64,000 nucleotides of DNA from positions 1 through 64,000 of the forward strand of contig NZ_SRSF01000013.1 of assembly GCF_004803465.1 (NCBI RefSeq), read 5' to 3'. The stretch is from Neolewinella litorea (GTDB lineage Bacteria; Bacteroidota; Bacteroidia; Chitinophagales; Saprospiraceae). The position numbers and the translations under genes were made by a program. Positions 35,658-46,000 of the stretch are shown here, piece by piece. The notes beneath the pieces are model-generated. The model made no database searches. It had not been told where the DNA came from and was given only the letters and a program-made list of their open reading frames with translations. How positions within the stretch are numbered: position 1 is the stretch's first letter; every line of letters begins with the position of its first letter.

Positions 35658-36443
35658 ATGAACTGGATCAAACGGATCATTCTCTTTCTGCTCGTTGCCT
35701 ACGCGATCCTTTGCGCGGGCCTGTACGCGTTTCAGGAGAGCGTGATCTTCCGTCCGCGCCAGTTGCCGGCCGACTACGAATTCGGGGTGGGGGAGGAAAT
35801 GACCCTGCATACCCCCGACGGGGTGCCATTGAACGTGCTGGCCTTTCAAAAGCCCGGGGCGGAGGGCGCTATCCTGTTCCTGCACGGCAATCGCGGCAGC
35901 AACCGCCGCAGCCTGCGGCAAACCGAAGGATTGGTGGACGCCGCGTACGACCTCTACCTGTTCGATTACCGCGGGTACGGCAAAAGTGGCGGCGCCATTG
36001 TCTCGGAGGAACAGCTGTTCGCCGACGCCCAGATCGTATACGATTCCCTGCGGGCACGCTACGCTGAGGAGAACATAATTGTCGTAGGCTACTCGCTCGG
36101 TACCGGTATGGCCAGCTACCTGGCGGCCAACAATCATCCCAGGCACTGCGTACTGGCGGCCCCCTACGCGAGCATCACGGCGATGAAGAACCTGTGGCTG
36201 TGGATGGTCCCGGATTTCATTCTGAAGTATCCGCTGAATACCCGCGAAAACGTGGCGCGCGCCAATTGTCCGGTGACGGTGCTGCACGGCCAGCAGGATG
36301 AACTGATCCCCTTTGCCATGGCCGAAGAGATCAAGGAAGCGGCGCCGGAGCGCGTAGAACTCATACCCCTACCGTCGTCGGGGCACCGGGGTGTTATATT
36401 AGACCCTCTGTTCACCGAAACAGTACTGCGGCTCATCAAGTGA
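35658..36443 (+). CDS. Membrane-anchored alpha/beta hydrolase (BEM46/ABHD-like)
   Basis: This 261-residue protein has an N-terminal membrane anchor (residues 5-24) and an alpha/beta-hydrolase fold: FLHGNRGS for the oxyanion region, LFDYRGYGKSGG, nucleophile Ser146 in VVGYSLGTG, an acid candidate in HGQQDELIP, and the catalytic His in LPSSGHRG. The pattern of anchor plus DYRGYGKS resembles the ABHD13/BEM46 group of serine hydrolases. The substrate is unknown. The pullulanase gene begins 25 bases after its stop, so they may be co-transcribed. Confidence 0.85.
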   Translation: MNWIKRIILFLLVAYAILCAGLYAFQESVIFRPRQLPADYEFGVGEEMTLHTPDGVPLNVLAFQKPGAEGAILFLHGNRGSNRRSLRQTEGLVDAAYDLYLFDYRGYGKSGGAIVSEEQLFADAQIVYDSLRARYAEENIIVVGYSLGTGMASYLAANNHPRHCVLAAPYASITAMKNLWLWMVPDFILKYPLNTRENVARANCPVTVLHGQQDELIPFAMAEEIKEAAPERVELIPLPSSGHRGVILDPLFTETVLRLIK

Positions 36444-36468
36444 GCCCTGCCTGCTCAAATCCATCTCC

Positions 36469-38475
36469 TTGAGAGTTCTACTGCTAGTCTGCTTAATTCT
36501 GCCCTGCTTGACCTGTTCCGACCCCCGGCCCCAGTACGATACGCTGGAAGATTATCCCGTATACCCCTACGCCGACCTGGGCGTCACCTATACCCCCGCT
36601 TCCACGACCTTCAAGTTGTGGTCACCGGCCGCCCAGGACGCCCGCGTAAAGCTGTACGCGGACGACCAACCCGGCACGTCGGCCCACGCCACGCTCGACA
36701 TGAAGGAAGTTGACCGCGCCTGGACGGCCACCCTCCCGGAAGATCTGGATGGGACCTACTACACCTTCCAGATCAAACGCAACGGCCGCTGGTTGGCCGA
36801 AGCCACCGACCCCTACGCCCGCGCCGTCGGCACGAACGGACTGCGTGGCCAAATTGTCGACCTCTTTGACACCGATCCTCCGGGCTGGGCCAATGACCAC
36901 CGTCCGGCCATGGGCCTGCCCACCGACGCCGTCATTTACGAATTGCACGTGCGCGACTTCAGTATCGACCCGGAGTCAGGCATCCGAAACAAGGGCAAGT
37001 TTCTGGGGCTGACCGAACGGGGAACGACGACCCCCGCCGGTGATACCACCGGACTGAGTCACCTGATCGAACTCGGCGTCACTCACGTACACCTGCTGCC
37101 GAGTTTCGATTTTCTGAGCCTGGATGAGTCCAGACCCGATTCCGCCCAGTACAACTGGGGCTACGACCCGCAGAATTATAACGTGCCGGAGGGCAGCTAC
37201 TCAACGGATCCGGCGGACGGCAAGGTGCGCATCCGGGAGTTCAAGCAAATGGTCAAAGCCCTGCACGATGCCGGAATACGGGTGATCATGGACGTCGTGT
37301 ACAACCACACGGGCAGCACCGACAACAGCAACTTCCAGTTGTTGGTCCCGGACTACTTCTACCGATTCCAGGAAGACGGCACCTTCAGCAACGCCAGCGG
37401 CTGCGGGAACGAAATCGCCAGTGAACGGCCGATGGTGCGCAAATACATTCGCGAGTCCCTTGAATATTGGGTAGACGAATACCACGTCGACGGCTTCCGC
37501 TTCGATCTTATGGGGATTCACGACATCGCCACCATGAATGACATCAGCGAAACCCTGCGCAGCATCGATCCCACCATCCTGCTCTACGGCGAGGGTTGGA
37601 CGGCGGGCGACAGCCCCCTGAAGGAAAGCCTGCGGGCGATCAAGGCCAATACCTCCAGCCTAATCCAAATAGCGGCCTTCAGCGACGACCTGCGTGATGC
37701 CCTTAAGGGGAGCGTCTTCGAGCACGAAGAAAGGGGTTTCGTCAGCGGAGCCGACGACCTTGCGGAGTCCGTCCGCTTCGGAATCGTGGGCGCCACCCCG
37801 CACCCCCAGATCGACTACGACAGCATCAATTACAGTGATTCTCCCTGGGCCCCCGAGCCCACGCAGTGCGTCAACTACGTCAGCTGCCACGACAACCACA
37901 CCCTGTGGGACCGCCTGGAGATCAGCAACCCCCGCGACCCGGCCTGGCTCCGGGAACGGATGCAACGACTCGCGCTGGCCACCGTTCTGACATCCCAGGG
38001 CATTCCCTTCCTGCACGCCGGGACCGAGTTCCTGCGCTCGAAAGGGGGCGATGAAAACAGCTACAAGAGCAGCGACGAAGTCAATGCCATCCGGTGGTCG
38101 GGTAAACGCGAACACGCCGATACCTACCACTACGTGCGCGATCTGATCGCGCTGCGCAAGGCCCACCCGGCTTTCCGGATGGGAAAGAGTGCCCTGATCG
38201 CCCGTCACCTCACCTTTACGGAATCGGATTCGGACGACGGTCAACTTATCAGCTACCGCATACAGGATGCTCCCGGCGACCAGTGGTCGGATATCTTCGT
38301 GGTACTGAACGGCGATCCCGCAACCCGACGTATCGAACTGCCCGCGGGCAGCTGGCGACAGGTGGTGGATGGCGCTAAGGTAGATCCCACCGGCCTCCAG
38401 CGATCTCCATCGGAAGGGGAAACCGAAGTAGCCGGGGTCAGTGCCAACGTCTTTGTCCGTCAGGTGAGTCGGTAA
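36469..38475 (+). CDS. pulA: Type I pullulanase (GH13), probably surface lipoprotein
   Basis: This 668-residue alpha-1,6-glucosidase is predicted to debranch pullulan, glycogen or starch. It has a signal sequence with a possible acceptor Cys16 (imperfect lipobox), an N-terminal carbohydrate-binding/E-set domain (about 30-130, TTFKLWSPAAQ), and a GH13 barrel with the pullulanase hallmark YNWGYDP (228-234). Catalytic residues are Asp346 in DGFRFDLMG, Glu375 in YGEGW and Asp475 in SCHDNHTL. The start is TTG at 36469, the only codon that gives the complete signal peptide. There is a 25-base gap from the hydrolase and convergent spacing of four bases to the next gene. Confidence 0.93.
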   Translation: MRVLLLVCLILPCLTCSDPRPQYDTLEDYPVYPYADLGVTYTPASTTFKLWSPAAQDARVKLYADDQPGTSAHATLDMKEVDRAWTATLPEDLDGTYYTFQIKRNGRWLAEATDPYARAVGTNGLRGQIVDLFDTDPPGWANDHRPAMGLPTDAVIYELHVRDFSIDPESGIRNKGKFLGLTERGTTTPAGDTTGLSHLIELGVTHVHLLPSFDFLSLDESRPDSAQYNWGYDPQNYNVPEGSYSTDPADGKVRIREFKQMVKALHDAGIRVIMDVVYNHTGSTDNSNFQLLVPDYFYRFQEDGTFSNASGCGNEIASERPMVRKYIRESLEYWVDEYHVDGFRFDLMGIHDIATMNDISETLRSIDPTILLYGEGWTAGDSPLKESLRAIKANTSSLIQIAAFSDDLRDALKGSVFEHEERGFVSGADDLAESVRFGIVGATPHPQIDYDSINYSDSPWAPEPTQCVNYVSCHDNHTLWDRLEISNPRDPAWLRERMQRLALATVLTSQGIPFLHAGTEFLRSKGGDENSYKSSDEVNAIRWSGKREHADTYHYVRDLIALRKAHPAFRMGKSALIARHLTFTESDSDDGQLISYRIQDAPGDQWSDIFVVLNGDPATRRIELPAGSWRQVVDGAKVDPTGLQRSPSEGETEVAGVSANVFVRQVSR

Positions 38476-38479
38476 CCGT

Positions 38480-40024
38480 TCAGCGCCGGGGCGGGACCCC
38501 GCCCCCTACCACCCGGTCGGTCCCCAGGTAGCGATTTTCTGCCGTCTGGTACCAATGCCGGACAGCTGGCAGCCGAAGCCCGGCCACTTCCGTTTCGTCC
38601 TCCAGTAGAATGTACTCACCCGTCCCCGGACCCTCCGCGGCGTGATAAAAGCGGTAACCGCTCAGGGCGAAGGTCTCGGGGTCAAAAAGGAAGAACCACA
38701 CGTCGCCACCGGCTTCGGGGGTGTAGCGGACTTCCAACTCCAACAGCTCCCGACCGTCATACCATACCCGGTGGACCTGGGGCTGAAGGAGCGTACCCGG
38801 ATCGGTCAGTTTCATAGGGAGACCCCACAGGTAGCCGTAATAGTCGCGCAGCACCTGGGTCCGTTCCCGGGTGAGGTGCCGGGCCCGTCGCAGAGAATCC
38901 GGCAGAGCCGACTGCCCCAGGTAGGTGTACCTAAAATCGTTTCCGGTCAGGCCCAGGGTGAAGCGTTCGCCACCCGATTGTTGCTCGATAGAAAAATAGC
39001 TGGCAACGGGAGACAGCGTAAACTCCGTCAGGCGGGTATCGTCGCCCGGTCGTGATTCCGCCAGCGTCAAGGTATAGGCCAGTTTTCCCCAGTTACCGCC
39101 CGGATCGTGGTAGGCGATGCTGCGCGCCAGGAGGCTGTCGGGCGAAAAATCGACCGGCCTCCGTGTCCACTCCCGCAAGGTGTGTTCGTTCATGCGTACG
39201 TAATGATCGTTGCCGGCATCCCGGGCGAGGGCCAGGCTCGTTCGCAGCAGTTCGAACGCCAGCGAATCGTTGCCGATTTCACGTTCGATAAGTGCCTGGC
39301 GCCGCGTGCGCCCGAACTGTGGTCCCGTGGCCGCGGCCCAGCGGTCGATCCAGCGCTTGGCTTCCGGCAGGTTGCCGGTCTCGAGGTAATAGCGCGCGGC
39401 CTCGTAATAGTCGTTGGGATCCTGGGCGGGAGAAAGGTGACTGGCCGCTTCCCGGGCTACGCGGGCGTCGGTGTCGACCGCGACAGGCAGGCGAACGCGG
39501 TACCACTCCCATTCAAGTACTAGCTCCGCACCACCATGGCCCACATTCATCCACCGGTATTCGAGGGTTTCCGTACGCTGGTCTAATCGCTCGGCGGAGG
39601 TTTCCACGCGCAATACGTCGTCTGCCGCGGTGTAGCCTTGTGCTCCCCAGCGGTCGGTTTTACTGTTCAGAATCCAGGTCCAGTTGCCATCCTGTCGGGG
39701 GATGACGTACAGGGAATAGGTTCCTGCACCGATCGGATATTCCGCGATCGTGACGGGGGTGGAAAAATGCAGTAATGAATTTTCGTTCGCGCCCGCCCGC
39801 CATACCTCATCGTAGGGGATGAGGTGACCGAAGATGAGCCGGTTGCGTACCGATGGCCGGTGGTAGCTTACCGTCATATCCGTGTAGCCGACGGTCACCG
39901 CGACGGAGGCCGCCTGGCTAGCGGGGGGTGCCGCGAACTGGGTGGTAGCCCGGGCGGGGAGCAGCAAAAAAAGCAGTACAGGCAAAAAATGCCCGATCCA
40001 GGCTGGAAACTGAGGGGTATGCAT
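38480..40024 (-). CDS. Exported DUF2911 protein fused to a DUF6503-like domain
   Basis: This 514-residue protein has an N-terminal signal sequence (FLPVLLFLLLPARATTQ). Residues ~35-170 match DUF2911: VTVGYTDMTVSYHRPSVRNRLIFGHLIPYDEVWRAGANENSLL and AGTYSLYVIPRQDGNWTWILNS. A ~120-residue helical linker follows (about 180-290), then a C-terminal beta-rich region of roughly 220 residues resembling DUF6503/LolA-like lipid-carrier folds (FTLSPVASYFS, VHRVWYDGRELLELEVRY, LFDPETFALSGYRFY). Function is unknown. TAacTTAG at 40029-40036, four bases before the ATG, may be its promoter. It converges with the pullulanase gene. Confidence 0.68.
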   Translation of the reverse strand: MHTPQFPAWIGHFLPVLLFLLLPARATTQFAAPPASQAASVAVTVGYTDMTVSYHRPSVRNRLIFGHLIPYDEVWRAGANENSLLHFSTPVTIAEYPIGAGTYSLYVIPRQDGNWTWILNSKTDRWGAQGYTAADDVLRVETSAERLDQRTETLEYRWMNVGHGGAELVLEWEWYRVRLPVAVDTDARVAREAASHLSPAQDPNDYYEAARYYLETGNLPEAKRWIDRWAAATGPQFGRTRRQALIEREIGNDSLAFELLRTSLALARDAGNDHYVRMNEHTLREWTRRPVDFSPDSLLARSIAYHDPGGNWGKLAYTLTLAESRPGDDTRLTEFTLSPVASYFSIEQQSGGERFTLGLTGNDFRYTYLGQSALPDSLRRARHLTRERTQVLRDYYGYLWGLPMKLTDPGTLLQPQVHRVWYDGRELLELEVRYTPEAGGDVWFFLFDPETFALSGYRFYHAAEGPGTGEYILLEDETEVAGLRLPAVRHWYQTAENRYLGTDRVVGGGVPPRR

Positions 40025-40055
40025 GCGCCTAAGTTACGCGAGGGGTGACATTCGT

Positions 40056-40985
40056 CTATCTCCCGTTGACGAACGCCAGGGCACGCTCGTCCATTCCGTT
40101 ATAGTCCTTGCCCCGCAGGGAAAAGCCTACGTGCCCGCCCTGGCGGGGTTGCTCCACCGTGATGAGGTCATGGCGGCGGGCCAGGTCCACCGGCGTGCAG
40201 GCGTCCGGTACGATGGGATCGTTAAGGGCGTTGACGATCAGGACGGGCACGGTGGTTCCGTCCACGTAGTGGCCGGAAGAGAGGTAGCGGTAGTAGGCAT
40301 CCAGATCGTCGTACCCGCCGATTACGGCGGAAAAAGCCCGGTCAAAATCCCGCCAGACCGAGACGCGGTCCAGTGCGCTAAGGTCGACCAGGCCAGGGTA
40401 CTGGGCCTCCTTGGCGGCGATCTTGGCGGACAACGAACGGAAGAATTTGCGCTTGTAGACCCAGTTGTCAGGGCGCTCGAGACTATCCACGCTGTGCTGG
40501 ATAAAGCAGGGTGCCGAAAACGCTACGCCGTGAGTAACCTGCGGGGGTAGGGATTTGCCCAGCGTACCCAGGTACTTCAGGGTCAGGTTGCCGCCCATGC
40601 TGTAACCGACGAGCACGATTTGGTCGTAGCGCCCGGTAGCGACGGCGTGATCGACGACGGTTTCCAGGTCTTCGCTCTGTCCGTGGGAATAGAGTTTGCG
40701 CGTACGGTTCATCTCTCCGGAGCAGCTGCGGCAATTCCAGGCCAGCGCGTGCCAGCCGTGTCGGGCGAAGTAGTGGGCCGCGCTGGCGATGTAGGCCCGC
40801 TGGCTGTCGCCCTCCAAGCCATGGCTCAGGATTACCAGTTGCCGGCTGTCGGAGCGGTCCAGCCAGTCGAGATCCAGAAAATCGCCGTCCGGGGTGTCGA
40901 TACGCTCACGTCGATAGTCGATGGCAACCTGAGCGAAAAGGTGGGGCACGATGGTTTGGTAATGGCCGGTGAATCGTTGGATCAT
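40056..40985 (-). CDS. YheT-like alpha/beta hydrolase
   Basis: This 309-residue cytoplasmic hydrolase matches the YheT/ABHD1-3 family: LSHGLEGDSQRAYI, the WNCRSCSGEMNRTRKLYSHGQSEDL segment, nucleophile Ser129 in VLVGYSMGGNLTLKYLG, the acid in LNDPIVPD and the His in GGHVGF. The ATG at 40985 (MIQRFTGHYQ) aligns with the family start; upstream in-frame codons at 41075 and 41126 would add unrelated sequence. The biochemical substrate of bacterial YheT proteins is not established. It is divergent from the gene at 41114. Confidence 0.88.
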   Translation of the reverse strand: MIQRFTGHYQTIVPHLFAQVAIDYRRERIDTPDGDFLDLDWLDRSDSRQLVILSHGLEGDSQRAYIASAAHYFARHGWHALAWNCRSCSGEMNRTRKLYSHGQSEDLETVVDHAVATGRYDQIVLVGYSMGGNLTLKYLGTLGKSLPPQVTHGVAFSAPCFIQHSVDSLERPDNWVYKRKFFRSLSAKIAAKEAQYPGLVDLSALDRVSVWRDFDRAFSAVIGGYDDLDAYYRYLSSGHYVDGTTVPVLIVNALNDPIVPDACTPVDLARRHDLITVEQPRQGGHVGFSLRGKDYNGMDERALAFVNGR

Positions 40986-41113
40986 AGGAATTAAGCGCAG
41001 GCGGGGGGTTATGGCGGAGCGGGTGCAATGGAAACCAAAGGAGCGCCGGGTAGTTTGGTTGGGGAAGAAGGGCATACGTCCTTTTGCGTTGTGATGGCCA
41101 AAATTCCAGTCCC

Positions 41114-41722
41114 GTGAAGTACCCACTCCTATTGCTGTTCGCCCTGTTGCTCGGCACCCGCGCGCCGGCGCAAACCCTTTCCTCTTCTACCTACGGCGAA
41201 ACCGTTTCCGACCATGCGCTGGAAGCGAAGCGGATCCACCATCAGAAGCGGGCCATGCTGCTCCTCGGCGGCTGGGCGGTGGGCAATATCGGACTGGGTC
41301 TGGCACTGCGCGGAAGCCGGGTAGGGGAGGCCCGGCGCTTCCACGAGATGAACGCGATCTGGAACACGGTAAACCTCGGCATCGCTGCCCTGGGCTACCT
41401 CTCGGTGGCCCGCGAGGACCCTGCTGCGCTGGATGCATTCGGGAGCCTGGCGGAGAACCACGGCTTGCAAAAGGTGCTGCTCTTCAACGCGGGGCTGGAC
41501 GTCGCCTACGTGGTGGGCGGCATGTACCTGCGGGAAAGAGCGCGCCGCCCGGACGTCGACGCGGATCGGCTCCGGGGCTACGGCAACAGCGTCCTGCTGC
41601 AGGGAGGATTTCTGCTTGTTTTCGACCTGGTCAACTACTGCATTGCCGCCGGGCGGGACGCCGACTACGCGCCGCTGCTGGGGCCCACCTCCGAAGGGAT
41701 CGGTCTGACGCTTGGCTTTTGA
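41114..41722 (+). CDS. Exported or membrane protein of unknown function (DUF6992-like)
   Basis: This 202-residue protein starts at GTG 41114, which gives a signal sequence (KYPLLLLFALLLGTRAPAQ). Afterwards there are about four hydrophobic segments: MLLLGGWAVGNIGLGLAL, NAIWNTVNLGIAALGYL, LLFNAGLDVAYVVGGMYL and VLLQGGFLLVFDLVNYCIAA, with conserved-looking Gly-Trp and Asn-Asp positions. I recall similar Bacteroidota proteins under DUF6992, but am not certain. A strong hairpin follows the stop and separates it from the convergent gene. Confidence 0.6.
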   Translation: MKYPLLLLFALLLGTRAPAQTLSSSTYGETVSDHALEAKRIHHQKRAMLLLGGWAVGNIGLGLALRGSRVGEARRFHEMNAIWNTVNLGIAALGYLSVAREDPAALDAFGSLAENHGLQKVLLFNAGLDVAYVVGGMYLRERARRPDVDADRLRGYGNSVLLQGGFLLVFDLVNYCIAAGRDADYAPLLGPTSEGIGLTLGF

Positions 41723-41733
41723 CAAACAAAAGC

Positions 41734-41761
41734 GCCCCGCGCCGGGAGTCCGGGGCGGGGC
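41734..41761 (-). terminator. Rho-independent terminator for the gene 41791-42846, possibly bidirectional
   Basis: A GC-rich hairpin has arms GCCCCGC.GCCGG and CCGG.GCGGGGC: 11 pairs, one mismatch and a four-base loop. On the minus strand it is followed by GCTTTTGTTTG, a good U-tract. On the plus strand only an AT-rich GATAAATAA follows. It sits between two convergent stops (41722 and 41791). Confidence 0.75.
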
Positions 41762-41790
41762 GATAAATAACAGTAGGTTAGGCGTTTACC

Positions 41791-42846
41791 CTAGCGTTCC
41801 GAAGAGGCTGAGGTGTTCATTTCTTTGTTCTGGCGAACCAGGTTATTGAGGATGGATTCGGCCGTATCGAAGTACGAATAGACGAGCTCCTTTTGCTCGG
41901 TGAGCATGAGGTCGGGACGGATGCCATCGGCGATCTCTTGCAGCTTTGCAATGGATTCCTGGGGAGCATCAAAGCGCTCGGCGGCAATTTCCCGGAAGAG
42001 TCCGGCGGTGCGGCTCAGGGCTTCAGCGGCGTAGTCGGCGTGCTGGTCACTTTGCCAGTCGCGCTGCATGGCGGCGGCCTTTTCGAGGATCAGTCCCTTG
42101 GTGGCAGTAAAGTTGCCTACGGAGATTCCTTCGGCGTTCTTCATGGCTTCCACGGCGTTGAGCAGCTTGGTCAGTCCGTCGGAGATAAATTGGTGGTCGA
42201 GGGATACCGAGCCGTCAATATTGACCGATTTCCACTGGTTAAAGGCGTCCAGTTCGCGCTGGTAGGCCACGTAATTAGGCTCGAGCACGACCAGGGTGGG
42301 GACGCTGCGGAGAAGGCGGATGCGGTCGACACGGTCCTGAAAGGCTTCGTCAAGCGAGATGAAGCGCAGGGCGTTCAGCGGTCCGATCTCGTCTTCGAGC
42401 CGGTCGAAGTAGTCTTTCTTCAGATCCATGGCGGCAATGTCGAGTTCCCAGTATTCTTCGATAAATTCGCCGGTTTCGGAGCGTTCATCCTCGATGCTGT
42501 CGTCTTCGGCCATCTCTTCGTGGTACTTCTTGATGAGGTTGCGGCGACGGGCGGTGATGGCTTCCTTGTCGCGCTGGTAATCGTTGAAGATGGGATCAAA
42601 ATCATTGATCTCTTCCTCAGTGAGTTCCAGGGCCTCGATCACCGTCTTGCGGAAATCGATCGTCAGGCGGGTATTCATCATGCGCTCAAAGGCACTGTTG
42701 TCCAGTTCTGGCTGATCGATATCGGCCTGCATTCCGGGTTTGGCCATCTTGTCCTGAGAGCGGTCAATGCGCTGATCGATCTCCTCCTGGGCAAAGGCCG
42801 GTAGGCTGAGGGCGAAAGCAAAAAGGAAGATCAACAGGTTTTTCAT
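41791..42846 (-). CDS. Exported acidic helical protein of unknown function
   Basis: This 351-residue protein has a cleavable signal (KNLLIFLFAFALSLPAFAQ); an ATG six codons upstream is in frame but less likely. The mature part is rich in Glu, Asp, Lys and Arg and almost entirely helical. ALELTEEEINDFDPIFNDYQRDKEAITARRRNLIKKY resembles the CpxP/Spy-like helical chaperone pattern of Bacteroidota, but the link is weak. It ends just before a clear terminator and is divergent from the large sensor kinase. Function is not assigned. Confidence 0.65.
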   Translation of the reverse strand: MKNLLIFLFAFALSLPAFAQEEIDQRIDRSQDKMAKPGMQADIDQPELDNSAFERMMNTRLTIDFRKTVIEALELTEEEINDFDPIFNDYQRDKEAITARRRNLIKKYHEEMAEDDSIEDERSETGEFIEEYWELDIAAMDLKKDYFDRLEDEIGPLNALRFISLDEAFQDRVDRIRLLRSVPTLVVLEPNYVAYQRELDAFNQWKSVNIDGSVSLDHQFISDGLTKLLNAVEAMKNAEGISVGNFTATKGLILEKAAAMQRDWQSDQHADYAAEALSRTAGLFREIAAERFDAPQESIAKLQEIADGIRPDLMLTEQKELVYSYFDTAESILNNLVRQNKEMNTSASSER

Positions 42847-43058
42847 TCGGGTTGGGGTAATCATATTTAATATATTGTTTTTCAGTGTGTTAATTCACTT
42901 GATCTACTATGTAACAAGAGCACCCGGGGGCATTGTTCGGTACCTTTCCCGCTTTCCGGGTGGGGGGAATTGGTCGGCCGGCACCCCGACCGTACCTTGC
43001 GGATAACTTGTCTCTTCCGAAACTCGTTACCTTTCGAAACCCATCGGCGGCGTATTCC

Positions 43059-46000
43059 GTGAAAGCTTTCTCCACCCTGCTCCTGCTCTTCCTGGTCACC
43101 ACCCTGGGCGGGCAGGCCATGCGCATCGAATACTTCACGGTGACCGACGGCCTGAGCACCCGGGACATCAATGACCTGCACATCGGCGACGACGGCTACC
43201 TGTGGGTAGCGACGATGGACGGACTGAATCGCTTCGACGGGCACGGCTTCGTCTCCTTCGGGCAGGGCCTCGGTAATGAGCCCGGCCTGAGCCGCGGGGC
43301 TATCGAGTCGGTGCGGGCCGACAACGACGGGCACCTGATTCTTACCTTCAACGATTTCTACGGATACTTCGACCGTTTTGATCCGCGTGACTTTTCGGTC
43401 GAGCAGGTACACATCGTCCCGAGTACGGGCGTGGTCGGTTTTCCCCGGACGATCGTGACGGACCAGTTCGGGCGCACCTTCGTGGTGGCCATCGGGCAGG
43501 CCGGTACGATCATCTACGAGTATACCAACAAGGGCTTCCAGGCTATTTACCAACAGCCCGACGACGGGTGGCTCACCTTCGCACCGCGGATCGAGTTGCT
43601 GCCCCTGAGCAACGGACAATTCTTGCTCTACGACGACGAGCACGGTTTCCGACACCTTTCCGCGAACGGCGACCTGCTCAACACCTTCTTCCCCCCCCGG
43701 AAAGGCCAGCGGCGGCTGTACACTATGGCCGAGGGACCGGACGGATACGTCTACCTGAGTTTTCGCGACGGTTACCCCCTGTACCGGTGGTCGCCCCAGA
43801 CGGTAGGCGACCCGCTGCCCGTACCCGATCTGGATTCCGGACTGCATTATACCAGCATTTTCCGCGACGAATTGGGGCAGTTGTTGCTGCTGGGTACGGA
43901 AGACATACTCGGCAAGCAGTACCCCGACGAGTACTACCTGGTGGATACCGCCGGCCGTTTCCAGTTCTTCGAACGGGAACTGCCGACCAACCGCCTGGTG
44001 ACCAGCATCGCGGCGGTAAACTTCAACGAAACGGCCTACCTGGGTCTGCGCGAGGGCCTCGGGGTGATGGAGCGCTACGTCAAGTCGATCGGGAACTACC
44101 TCAACGACAATACCAACGAACTTTACCACAGTCCCGTGCAGGGCATCGCCGAGGATTCCGCCGGTACGGTGTACGTGGCCGACGCCAGTGGTTCGATTTA
44201 CACCATGGCCAGAAACAGCACGGATTTGGTACCCTTACCGTTGCAGGATTCCACGGGGACACGCGTAGAAATGCGGGAGATTCGGCAGCTCATCTACGAC
44301 CGGATCCGCAATGCTATCTGGGGCGTGGCCCAGCCGACCGGAATGGGCAAGGGCGGACTGCTACTGCGCTACAACGTCGGCACCGGGATCACCGAGACCT
44401 ATGCCTCCACCTATCCCCTTATGTGCCTGGCCATGAACCCGCAGGGCACCATTTACCTGGGTGCCACCGACCCCCGGAAGGTGGGCTTGCTGCTGCAGTA
44501 CGATGAGCGGACCGGCGGCTTCGCCGAACTCGTGGATCACGAAAGCAATGCCGTACGCCTGCGGGGCTTGCGCATCCGGTACCTCTACCATTCGCGCGGC
44601 GGACAACTCCTGCTCGGAACCCGGCAAAAGGGACTGATCGGGTACGATCCGGCAACCGGACGCTCCACGGTATACAGCCAGCTTGATTCTACCGAACAGG
44701 CCACGGAGATGAACGCCCTGACCATCAACTGCATCTACGAGGACGTGGGGGGGAAGTGGTGGCTGGGCACCGACGGTGGCCTGCGCATCATCGACCCCAT
44801 CAGCGGCACCGAGCGGAGCTACGGCCGGCAGGACGGCCTGAGCAGCAACACCGTTGTGGGCATCGTTCCGGATTCCACCGGCGGGTACTGGCTCTCTACC
44901 CACAACGGCCTCGTCCACCTGCCCGACGACCTCGACAACGGAACTTTCCGGCGCTACTACATGGAAGACGGACTGGCCACCGACGACTTCAACCCCTATT
45001 CATTCCTGCGCGACCGCAGCGGCCGCTACTTTTTCGGGGGGGACAACGGGCTATCCGTCTTCCGCGACGATGACCTCAGCGTGGAGTCGGCCGGCTCGGA
45101 CGTGATGATCACCGAAGTAGTGATCTACGGCCGGGGGGAGAACCGCACCCTTAGCCGGAACCTAGACCAACTCACCGACATCGAGGTGAAGGCCAGCGAG
45201 AAGAGCATCGCTGTATCCTTTGCACTGCCCGTCGGCCAGCGCCCCAGCCTCACCCAGTTGCGCGTCAAACTCGACGGCTTCAACGAGAAATGGCGCGAAC
45301 TGCGCAATGAGCGTACGGTACGCTACAACAACCTGCCTTCCGGCAACTATAAGTTGCTCGTCCAGGCTGCGGGAGCCAACGGCAACTACGGTGACCAGAT
45401 GCTGACCCTCAACATTCGGGTGCGGCAGTACCTCATTGAGCGCACGTGGTTCCAGTTTCTGATCGCTACGGTGATCGTAGGCCTGTTCTTCTTTATACTG
45501 CAGGCCAAGCTGCGGGAACGACTGCGCAACGAGCAGCTGCGCACCCAACTGAGCAGCGATATTCACGACGAAGTGAGTGGTTTGCTGGCCGGCATTACCC
45601 TGCAGGCCGAGTTGCTACAGAACCGGACGGACGATGAGAAAATGCGCACCCGCTTGCAGACGGTCGGGGAGGCGGGCCGTAATGCCATGTCCAAGATGAG
45701 CGACGTGATCTGGAGCATCGACAGCCGCCGCGACAACATCGGTAACCTGCTGCAACGTATGCAGGAACACGCCGACGAAGTACTGCTGCCACTGGACATC
45801 CGCTACGATTTTTCCGCCAAGGGATTCAACATCGAGCGGGAACTCCCGGGCAACGTACGGCAGGACCTTTACTTTATCTACAAGGAAGCAATCAACAACA
45901 TCGCTCGACACAGCAATGCGACCTACGTCGAAATTGAGCTCGAGCAGTATGCCCAGACCTTCGAGATGTTTATCCGCGACAACGGTAAAGGGAAACAGAG

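Noticed and set aside
42882-44129. A 415-codon minus-strand frame opposite the start of the sensor kinase
   Set aside because: It is antisense to a propeller region with clear repeats and would overlap the kinase promoter. Its composition is typical of shadow frames.
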